Part shown: positions 16,063-23,038 of the stretch, one piece after another
How positions within the stretch are numbered: the stretch's first letter is position 1
Layout: every line of letters starts with the position of its first letter
Assembly (NCBI GenBank): GCA_001969505.1
Contig: LSSK01000249.1
Coordinates: forward strand, 4,212 to 28,486
DNA: 24,275 bases
From: Zancudomyces culisetae
Taxonomy: Eukaryota; Kickxellomycota; Harpellomycetes; Harpellales; Legeriomycetaceae
Reading direction: 5' to 3'
Program-made: the position numbers and the translations under genes
The notes under the pieces: model-generated
Databases searched by the model: none
Told to the model about the DNA's origin: nothing
What the model saw: only the letters and a program-made list of their open reading frames with translations

Positions 16063-16610
16063 TTTATTATCGAGTCTTGAATATTCTTTTCGATGGCCTT
16101 TTGGATGTAAGTGGAGTGGATTTGTATAGTTGTCCAGTATTTTATAATTGAGTGTTTTTTGTTTTTATTTTTTATTTTTTATTTTATTTACTACAGTTTA
16201 CAATAAATTATTTGGTGATAGTTAGAAAATTATACTGGAGATTAAAAGTTTTCAATCTACAGTATTTATATTTGATATCATTTACTTTTATTTGAGCAAA
16301 TAATCAAATAAATAAACAAAAAAAAAGGAATTGTATTTATTCATTACACGTTTTTTCCAAAATGGCAAACCAAATCAAACCAGGTCAAAAAAAAAACTCG
16401 TGATAAAAACAACACTTCTATTTTTTTTTTCTTGCATATAGCATATACCATATACCAAAAGTGGTAATTATTTAATTTCGGAATGAAAAAAGGAGTAGGT
16501 ATGAAGGAAGGGATAATTTTTTCATACAGTTGGAAACAAAAATGTATTGAGAAGTTGGTGCATAAGAAAAAAAAAACTGCTTCTATTCAAATCGGCGAAA
16601 ACAAATTTTG

Positions 16611-16669
16611 GAAAAGAAAAAGAAAAAGAAAAGGAAAAAAAAAGGAAAAAAAAAGGAAAGGAAAAGATT
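16611..16669. repeat. GAAAA / GGAAAA purine microsatellite
   Basis: A run of GAAAA and GGAAAAAAA units. On the plus strand it encodes a low-complexity Lys/Arg run, which I do not treat as a gene. Confidence 0.85.
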
Positions 16670-16801
16670 AGGTAAAGCAAAGTGGAGAGCAAATGCAGCC
16701 TGCACAAGTGATCCAAACATACGAGTATTTGAAAGAGAAAAAAAAAGCTAGAAAACTGCAATATTTGTGTTTTATGTACATGTATGTAAACTTGTACATA
16801 C

Positions 16802-16938
16802 ATATATTTAGCTAAACGCATTTGATCATATAATTCCACGTCAGGCATTCCGATGCGAGGTTCCGAAATTTCTTTTTTTGCAGAATATTTCAAGTTAGGT
16901 GTTTTATCCATGGTTGTGCCAATGGTTAATGGTTGCAT
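16802..16938 (-). CDS. Possible orphan exon (about 45 codons), unidentified
   Basis: An ATG-started frame reads smoothly for 45 codons with ordinary amino-acid use (for example EISEPRIGMPDVELYDQM). It then meets a consensus donor GTATGT at 16801-16796, after which it becomes T-rich and low-complexity. A GATAA-containing dyad lies about 70 bases upstream. This is how exon 1 of a small spliced gene would look, but I found no downstream exon with a good acceptor and frame. I do not recognise the peptide. It may equally be a chance open frame. Confidence 0.22.
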
Positions 16939-17008
16939 AATTGGATCTCCTCAATACTACCATAACCAATACTTTTAAAGTTGATTCTTTGCTAATGGTG
17001 CCTTTGTT

Positions 17009-17023
17009 TCGATAATTTATCGA
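17009..17023. promoter_or_regulatory. TCGATAA-T-TTATCGA dyad
   Basis: A perfect 7-bp inverted repeat around one base, followed 11 bases later by another AATTATCG word. This resembles a regulator-binding dyad with GATAA half-sites. Its target is unknown, and the nearest open frame is the possible exon starting at 16938. Confidence 0.35.
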
Positions 17024-17255
17024 CTCTTGAAATTATCGCGAACAATTACATTTTTAATGAGTATATTTTTTTATTGCTGTATTAATATCTGTGTAATGAG
17101 AAAATCAAAATCAAAGCCAAAATAAAACTAACGAAAATGGTAAAAAAGACGATAATACACAGTGAGATTTGCGATTGATTGACCGTTAAAATCCACCAGG
17201 ACCATGATTCGAAATTACTGGAATCGGATTATCAATGACGTTCTTACCCTTGAAA

Positions 17256-17280
17256 TAATAATAGTAATAATAATAATAAT
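17256..17280. repeat. AAT trinucleotide microsatellite
   Basis: About eight AAT units with one AGT variant. On the minus strand it encodes a nine-residue Tyr run inside the unexplained open segment at 17186-17311. Confidence 0.85.
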
Positions 17281-17323
17281 AAAAAGGAGTACTTCCAAAG
17301 AAATTATACCACTACTTGAAAAA

Positions 17324-17349
17324 CTCTTCTCTTCTCTTCTCTTCTCTTC
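17324..17349. repeat. CTTCT pentanucleotide microsatellite
   Basis: Five near-perfect CTTCT units in non-coding sequence, next to the AAT array. Confidence 0.9.
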
Positions 17350-17827
17350 AAGTATCAACTTTTTCTATCTAGCTATTTCCTAAAACTAGTTGCTTTTTTA
17401 TATATAGTTTTGTTTTTGAGTGATAGGATAAATTAAAGGATTTTATAGTTTGCTTGTTATTTTTTTTATCTTACTAGGAACTACTTGTTTTGAAATGGTA
17501 TTTTTAAGCATACGGATATGCATCAATAGTTTAGGTATTAGCTATAAATGTTTATAACCAATATCAGCAATTTTATTTACTTTAATGACCTTTTTCAGAC
17601 ATTTTGCTTATACTTACAAGTGATATTTTTCTTTTAAAATTAATCTATAAGAAAGGAGATGAATGTATACATGACCTTACACTTAACTTGAATACGTATG
17701 TTATTTTGTAAAATATTTCCTACAAACCGAGCAATTGTGTTCAAAATGGATTCATCATAAGAAAGACTCGTACTATTTATTAAGCTATGTTTTGTATGAG
17801 TATGAAATTCTTTACTGTGGAGTTTAA

Positions 17828-17876
17828 AGGGGAAGGAGAAACAGGGGGAAAGGAGGAGGCGAGGAGGGGGGGGGGT
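17828..17876 (+). promoter_or_regulatory. G-rich purine tract upstream of the CBM19-like gene
   Basis: Almost pure A/G over about 50 bases, with AAGGGG, AGGGGG and a run of ten G. It lies about 390-440 bases before the start codon. AGGGG is the core of the yeast stress-response element, so stress control is possible but unproven. The G runs could also form G-quadruplex structures. Confidence 0.3.
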
Positions 17877-18131
17877 ATGTATTTAATGTAAACTAATTTA
17901 TTATTTCAACTGTATTTGGGACATTGGTATCATATATTACCCAAAAATAACAATAGAAAATACAAGGTTTATCATACATGAATAATACTATGAAATAAAC
18001 ATGTTTTACTATTTGCATTTTGATGTAATGTATCCCTTAGTTTCTACTTTTTTAATGACTTTTTCATAATTGCAGAAAATGGAGTATGAAGGAATAAGAA
18101 ATAAGGAATAAGGAGTTTGGAAAGGAAAAAG

Positions 18132-18138
18132 TATAAAT
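18132..18138 (+). promoter_or_regulatory. TATA box of the CBM19-like gene
   Basis: TATAAAT lies about 130 bases before the chosen ATG, a normal distance for a yeast TATA promoter. A TATA promoter fits a regulated, strongly expressed secreted protein. Confidence 0.5.
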
Positions 18139-18264
18139 GGGTTCAAAAAGCTTCCTTACACATTTTCCTCTCACCATCAACTTTAAAGTAAACAAATACA
18201 TCAACAACTCTTGATTAAAAGTATATTCCAAAAAAAAAAGCAAAAGACAAAAAAAAGAAAAAGA

Positions 18265-18876
18265 ATGTGTACCAAAACTTTTACATTGCTTTTCATCGGA
18301 TTACTTGCTGTAACTTCAATTGAATCGGTGTATGGAAGAATGAATCAGCAGTATGGTGGTGAACAAGGAAATGTTGAGTATCAACATGATAATTACAATA
18401 CATACGGAAAAGGTAATAACTATGGGCATAAGGTCCCAGAAAATGTTTACCAGTACAAAGAAAATGGTAAAAGTTATTATAAACCAAGTACACCAAAATT
18501 TGGAGGATACAATGAATACATACAGCAAAAAGAATACAAAAATAAAGTGAATGATCAAAGTGAAGGTGAAGGTCAAGGTGAAGGTCAAGGTCAAGGTCAA
18601 GGTCAAGGTAAAGGTAAAGGTGGAGATGGAGGTGGAGGTAAAGGTGAAGGTCAAAGTGGAGACAAGTATCTGGGTGGACATGATGGTACCGCTGGACTAT
18701 TCAAAAGGGCTGTTGCCTACTTGGGTGGACCATGTTCAGGAAATGAACATTTCTGCGCATTAGGGTATACTGGGTATTACCAATGTAAGGAATACCAATA
18801 TGTATACAGAGACTGTGGAGCTGGAACTAGGTGTAGGTCTGGACCTGAAGGTGAAAACCTTGGTTGCGATTATTAA
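18265..18876 (+). CDS. Secreted protein with C-terminal CBM19-like chitin-binding domain
   Basis: The chosen ATG gives 203 residues starting with a clear signal peptide (MCTKTFTLLFIGLLAV, then a small-residue end at VYG near residue 24). An upstream in-frame TTG would only add a Lys-rich run in front of the signal, so I reject it. The mature part is Tyr/Asn/Gly/Gln-rich, then a hexamer-encoded Gly-Glu/Gly-Gln/Gly-Lys linker (bases about 18561-18655). A compact six-cysteine domain ends the protein, with Cys in PCSG, HFC, YQC, RDC, TRC and GCDY. The order and the YVYRDCGAGTRC block fit CBM19, known from the C-termini of yeast chitinases. No chitinase domain is present, so it probably binds chitin or cell wall without cutting it. 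I see no GPI-anchor signal. The family call is by eye. Confidence 0.72.
   Translation: MCTKTFTLLFIGLLAVTSIESVYGRMNQQYGGEQGNVEYQHDNYNTYGKGNNYGHKVPENVYQYKENGKSYYKPSTPKFGGYNEYIQQKEYKNKVNDQSEGEGQGEGQGQGQGQGKGKGGDGGGGKGEGQSGDKYLGGHDGTAGLFKRAVAYLGGPCSGNEHFCALGYTGYYQCKEYQYVYRDCGAGTRCRSGPEGENLGCDY
18561..18655 (+). repeat. In-frame GGTCAA/GGTGAA/GGTAAA hexamer array
   Basis: About fifteen six-base units, each starting with a Gly codon and followed by Glu, Gln, Lys or Gly. It encodes the linker before the CBM19-like domain. The unit is a multiple of three, so copy-number changes alter linker length without frameshift. Confidence 0.9.
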
Positions 18877-18917
18877 TCAATCAATCAACCAAATCAACCA
18901 AATCAACCTAATCAATT
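18876..18917 (+). repeat. AATCAACC-type repeat directly after the CBM19-like stop
   Basis: It starts with AATC tetramers overlapping the stop codon and passes into AAATCAACC units, ending in AATCAATTGATCC. It lies in the 3' untranslated region. Confidence 0.8.
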
Positions 18918-19116
18918 GATCCACAATGTAGCTATTTCTCATTTTTTTGCAAAAAAAAAATAAAGATCGATGAAGGGATTTTTTTATTTTTTATTTATTT
19001 TTCATTTATGTTTTATAACTGAAATATCTTAATAAACCAATATAAATGCCAAAAAAAAAAAAAACAAAAATTAAAAAAAGTCTAATATAATCTAAAAATA
19101 AAAAAAACCCCCCAGG
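18877..19116. terminator. Convergent 3' region of the CBM19-like and FCP1-like genes
   Basis: A 240-base AT-rich spacer with long A and T runs, AATAAA-like words (18959-18964, 19031-19036) and a C-rich patch just before the minus-strand stop. Both transcripts probably end here. Confidence 0.4.
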
Positions 19117-22100
19117 TTATTGAGAAAATGGGAATGAATAAATATACTCTGAAATATTACTAGGAGATATTTTAGTACCACTGCCCTCAGACTCTTGGTT
19201 TTTCGTAGAATTCTTCCCACCACCATTCCTCAAAAACTCGGTCAAATAATCTATAACCCTAAGCAAAGTATCATCAGAATCTTGATAAACATTGTCAAAT
19301 GTAGATACACATAAATGATTGTTTGGTTGTTTGGAAGCCTTTCCAGGTGAATCGTCAAGCAAAAGAGTGTTTGAAGAATTCCATTTAGAATTCCATTCAC
19401 GTTTCCCATTACTATTGCTATTACTACTAGGAATCCTTGTGGTAGTGAAATTTAGATTGTCATCTTGCGGATGTGAGTAACAATAATGAGTATTCTTGTA
19501 CAGCGATTTGAATGCTGATTGGCTCAAATCGAACCCGTTCCAAATAGATTCCAAATCCTTGATGGTTTTAGATTTCATAAAGTATTGACCAAACAACAAA
19601 CCTTCATTTTCCAATGTGGCGGGGATAACATCGTCAAGATTAAAATCCACAACCGAAGGAGTAACACTTTGAGTATCGGAATCAATTGGAGAAGTATCGT
19701 AGGGAGAATAATTAGTTATTGGAGTAGTAGATTTAGGACGAATGAAGTGGCAGTATCGTCTATCCCAAATCGCAGCCAACTGCTCAATCTGTTGCTGATT
19801 TTCATTAAAAATAGAACGAACCATTTTGGCTACATTCATTGGCTGCGCAGAACTCCATACCATCACTGCAAAGTTTTGTAGTGCAAACGAAAGAAATTCA
19901 TCGAGATATGGACGTTTTGTTATTCTTTTTGATTTCTTGCTTCTGTGTACCAAAGTTCCATTTAAATCCAAAACCAACAGATATTTCTTATCTTCAGGTT
20001 GCTTGACTACCGAATAATTATTATAGTTTGGAATATATTCAACTGAAAGATTTCCTTGTCTCTTTTGTTGTTCTTTTGTATTATAATTGAAACCTTTAGA
20101 ATCATTTTCACTTTCATTTTCATTTACATTTGTATAATTGTCGATCTCATCTACTTTGCCCCATTTATCAAAAGCTGCCGCCGCATCGGATGTAAAAGTA
20201 GAATTAGAATTATAATTAGAATTAGAAACTATGTTAGTGTCAGCATCTTTTCTGTCTCGCTCATTATAATAGTCATAATATTTTCCATGTTTTTTCTTCA
20301 TTCTACTTTCGTATCCCTCATATCTGGTAGTATTTTTATATGAACTTCCACTATCATTGTATCGGTTAGACGAACTATACTCGCCACTATAACCATCAAC
20401 TTTGGCATACCTATCCGAGCTGCTTTGACCATAATATCCATTATTATCATTATTTATATCATTATGATTATTACGATCATTACTATTATCATTATTGTCA
20501 TAGTCATCAAAGCGTTTGTGATACGGTCTAGAAGGTGGTTTTTGGGATTTGCTGTGATAGTACGATTTTGCTGTCGAGTCTGTATATTTGGTATATGGAT
20601 GCGACGAGTCGAAGCCACTCGAGGATCTTAGGGAATACCTGTGTGTGTTTTCTGTTCTTGATACTCTGTTAGTGCTATTACTTCCAGTATTCCATGACGT
20701 TGGTGATGCATAATCATCGTAGTCTTTGTAGTTGTCGTACTTGTAGTGTTCATCATATCCAGCGTATCTTGTACTCTTTTCATGTTTGTTGGTATTGATA
20801 TTGACATTATCATACCTTTCACTTTTGTCATATCTATCATACCTTTCGTATGTATCATACCGACCATCATAATATCCTTTATGATTTTTATCATAATCTC
20901 GATTTGCTCGGGTACTGTTATATTCCTTTTCACTATATTCACGTCTAGGGTAATGTGAAGATGATGAAGATGCTGGTTGGGGTGGGAGTGGGAGTGATGA
21001 TCGTGGTGGATATAATACATCTCGTTGGCTTTGCTTATCATTACTACTTCTTGCACGGTAGTCACGGTTTCTCTCATCCATGGTATGGTTATAATAGCGG
21101 TCTTCTACATATTTGTCTCTTCGATGATTATCCGCGTAATACTTGTAATAATCCTCATCTTTGTTGTGATACTCAGTTTTATATACACTTGTGGATGAAT
21201 GTAATTTCCGTGTATACTCGTCGTCACGTGAGGTGTTGTGTACATTCTTGTTTTGTGAATATGATCTTTGGTTCTTTTGAGTACTGGTATTATTATAATA
21301 ATCATCTTTAAAAGTTTTGTTCTCTGGAAGTCTTGGTGAAGGGTCGGTAAATTCTTTACTTGGTCGGTCGTTCCATGTATCACTCAACCAACCATCATTA
21401 TTACTCTTATCCTTATCCTTATCCTTGTTATTAGTATTGATGTCAATGGATTTATTTTCTGTGTGAGTTTGGATTTTGTGTTTTGGTTTTTTGTTACCAC
21501 TCAATCTCGATTCGTTTTCCTCTACTACTTTTACTTTTACTTTTTCGTTTTCATTTTCTACTGGTTGTACATTGACGTTTTCCACATTTTTCTTTATAGA
21601 AAGTTGTGACCTTGATCTATACGTAAACGATCCATAATCATCATATTCACCACCATATCCGCGTGTATGTGAATACTCGTGTTCTTTTGAAGGTTCATAA
21701 CTCTGGATGTAATTTCCCTTTTTCCCGACTTTTTCTCTTCCTCTTCCTCTTCCTCTTCCTCTTCCTCTTTCTTGTTGTTGTTCTTGGACAAGTGTTTCTG
21801 GATCAAAGTTTTTAATTCTTTCACTGTTTACATATTGTAAACAAGTACTCGTACTCGTATTCGTAAATGTGTTCGTGTTCTTACTCTTATCCTTATTGGT
21901 ATTGATATTGGTAATATTATCCTTGTTTTCGTGACTGGCCAGATCTTTGCCATCTTGCATTACGCGTTTTGCCAAGCCCTTTATATTTGTAATTATTGGT
22001 TTTTTTCCTCCTTGCATTTTGTTTTGTTGTATTGTTTGGTCTTCAGCACCCAAATAGTAATAGTTGTTGTTGTTGTTGTTAGATAGAACTCGTTTGTGGA

Positions 22101-22161
22101 TTTGTAATATTCGAAATCTAGTTTGGATCTTTTCTAAACCTCCAACACGTACAAAATTCAT
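19117..22161 (-). CDS. FCP1-homology (NIF/SCP fold) protein with long disordered N-terminus
   Basis: 1014 codons. Residues about 728-980 form an FCP1-like HAD domain. It has LLVLDLNGTLV (Asp732, Asn734, Thr736), then RPYLDEFL, VMVWSSAQP (motif II serine) and LLLDDSPGK (Asp936, Asp937). Active FCP1/SCP phosphatases carry DxDxT. Here the second Asp, the general acid, is Asn. I recall DLNGTL as common in one fungal NIF subfamily, so this is probably a family trait. Activity is doubtful. The first 700 residues are disordered, rich in Tyr, Asn, Ser, Arg, Asp and Lys, with an RG repeat (21734-21769) and a KD repeat (21406-21426), suggesting an RNA- or condensate-associated protein. The first ATG has TATATATA only a few bases upstream. 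Met49 (base 22017) is a credible alternative start and would remove a poly-Asn/Tyr stretch. Confidence 0.78.
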   Translation of the reverse strand: MNFVRVGGLEKIQTRFRILQIHKRVLSNNNNNNYYYLGAEDQTIQQNKMQGGKKPIITNIKGLAKRVMQDGKDLASHENKDNITNINTNKDKSKNTNTFTNTSTSTCLQYVNSERIKNFDPETLVQEQQQERGRGRGRGRGREKVGKKGNYIQSYEPSKEHEYSHTRGYGGEYDDYGSFTYRSRSQLSIKKNVENVNVQPVENENEKVKVKVVEENESRLSGNKKPKHKIQTHTENKSIDINTNNKDKDKDKSNNDGWLSDTWNDRPSKEFTDPSPRLPENKTFKDDYYNNTSTQKNQRSYSQNKNVHNTSRDDEYTRKLHSSTSVYKTEYHNKDEDYYKYYADNHRRDKYVEDRYYNHTMDERNRDYRARSSNDKQSQRDVLYPPRSSLPLPPQPASSSSSHYPRREYSEKEYNSTRANRDYDKNHKGYYDGRYDTYERYDRYDKSERYDNVNINTNKHEKSTRYAGYDEHYKYDNYKDYDDYASPTSWNTGSNSTNRVSRTENTHRYSLRSSSGFDSSHPYTKYTDSTAKSYYHSKSQKPPSRPYHKRFDDYDNNDNSNDRNNHNDINNDNNGYYGQSSSDRYAKVDGYSGEYSSSNRYNDSGSSYKNTTRYEGYESRMKKKHGKYYDYYNERDRKDADTNIVSNSNYNSNSTFTSDAAAAFDKWGKVDEIDNYTNVNENESENDSKGFNYNTKEQQKRQGNLSVEYIPNYNNYSVVKQPEDKKYLLVLDLNGTLVHRSKKSKRITKRPYLDEFLSFALQNFAVMVWSSAQPMNVAKMVRSIFNENQQQIEQLAAIWDRRYCHFIRPKSTTPITNYSPYDTSPIDSDTQSVTPSVVDFNLDDVIPATLENEGLLFGQYFMKSKTIKDLESIWNGFDLSQSAFKSLYKNTHYCYSHPQDDNLNFTTTRIPSSNSNSNGKREWNSKWNSSNTLLLDDSPGKASKQPNNHLCVSTFDNVYQDSDDTLLRVIDYLTEFLRNGGGKNSTKNQESEGSGTKISPSNISEYIYSFPFSQ
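21406..21426 (-). repeat. In-frame TTATCC hexamers encoding Lys-Asp
   Basis: About three and a half hexamer units in the coding region of the FCP1-like protein. They encode a KDKDKD stretch. Confidence 0.8.
21734..21769 (-). repeat. In-frame CTCTTC hexamers encoding Arg-Gly
   Basis: Six hexamer units in the FCP1-like gene encode a run of RG dipeptides, an RGG-like element that could bind RNA or be methylated on arginine. Confidence 0.85.
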
Positions 22162-22470
22162 CCTAGTTTTATATATAAAAGTAATTAAAGATTAGTTAAG
22201 GTAAGGTAAAGACAATAGTAAGACAAAAGGAGGTAAGAGAGGAGAATTGTGACTTCTAAATCAAATCAAATCAAATAATATTGATGAAAATGAAAATGAA
22301 AATGTATACTTACAGTATCAACAGGCTATGAAACTCTAAATATTGGTCTCGGATTTTTATTATTATTATTTTTTAAAAGCCAAGGGAATTATTTTTTAAA
22401 GAAACTACAAGGTTTTGTATAAATGTACATATATATGTATTGTATGTATAAAAAGTGTATGTGCGTTTTT

Positions 22471-22570
22471 TATTTATTTCATTTTATTTTATTTTATTTC
22501 ATTTTATTTTATTTCATTTTATTTTATTTCATTTTATTTTATTTTATTTTAATTGATTTTAATTGATTTT
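22471..22570. repeat. ATTTT/ATTTC pentamer array with a 15-base higher order
   Basis: Nearly 100 bases of pentamers. ATTTC appears periodically among ATTTT units, so a 15-base unit (one ATTTC plus two ATTTT) recurs. The array then passes into AATTGATTTT units. It lies 310-410 bases upstream of the FCP1-like start codon. Confidence 0.9.
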
Positions 22571-22782
22571 TGGATACTTTTGCTCATTTTACAATTATTA
22601 CAAATGAAAAGAAAGAAAGAAAAAAAAAACATTAGAAAAATTTTTTTTTTTATTTTGACACGAAACCAGGTTTGTTGTCAGATGATTCAATCTATTTTTT
22701 GATTCTTTTTTTTTTAACCATATTTAGTCAAAATTATCCATTACATCAAATTATTTAGTCAAATGAATCAAAATAATGACAA

Positions 22783-22835
22783 GGAAAGGAGGGAGAAGGA
22801 GGAGAGGAGAGAAGGGAAAAAGAGTTGAATGAGTG
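22783..22835. repeat. GA-rich purine tract
   Basis: About 50 bases of nearly pure A/G with GGAGGA and GAGAGG groups, in the upstream region of the FCP1-like gene. It could act as a nucleosome-depleting or GAGA-type element. This is inferred from composition only. Confidence 0.5.
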
Positions 22836-23038
22836 AGCTTGTGGTTTAACAAAGTTAAAGCGTTAATCAAGGATAGTTTATTTTTATTTTCATTTCTTTA
22901 CTATCCTTATGCCACTTTTTATTTTTCCAATCTTCAGAAAAAAAATAAAATAAATAATACAAACCATAATATAATGTTGATTTAAAATAAAATAAAATAA
23001 ATGATGAAAAAGAAAAAAGAAAAGGAAGGGGGAGGGGT

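Larger units (their letters stand above)
16002..18264. other. 2.3-kb intergenic region with orphan open segments and purine tracts
   Basis: This is the divergent region between the Ddc2-like gene and the CBM19-like gene. It contains a short upstream frame (16062-16027, minus), a GAAAA-rich purine run (16611-16669), a possible exon (16938-16802, minus), a TCGATAA dyad (17009-17023), an unexplained open segment (17311-17186, minus), an AAT array (17256-17280), a CTTCT array (17324-17349), a G-rich purine tract (17828-17876) and a TATA box (18132). No complete gene can be supported in it. Confidence 0.6.
22162..23038. other. Intergenic region between FCP1-like and TBC genes, microsatellite-rich
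   Basis: This 877-base spacer holds the promoter of the FCP1-like gene and the 3' end of the TBC gene, both on the minus strand. No credible frame is open. It contains AAATC and ATGAAA short repeats (about 22258-22303), a long ATTTT/ATTTC array (22471-22570), a purine tract (22783-22835) and a C-rich patch, as read on the transcript, just after the TBC stop. TATATATA lies next to the FCP1-like ATG. Confidence 0.6.

Noticed and set aside
18211-18264. N-terminal extension of the CBM19-like protein from a TTG
   Set aside because: TTG is not a normal start in yeast, and the extension would put a Lys-rich run before a clear signal peptide. The ATG at 18265 fits much better.
20425-21311. Open frames on both strands rich in Ile/Val/Met/Thr
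   Set aside because: They overlap the FCP1-like gene and come from its Asp/Asn/Tyr-rich repetitive codons.
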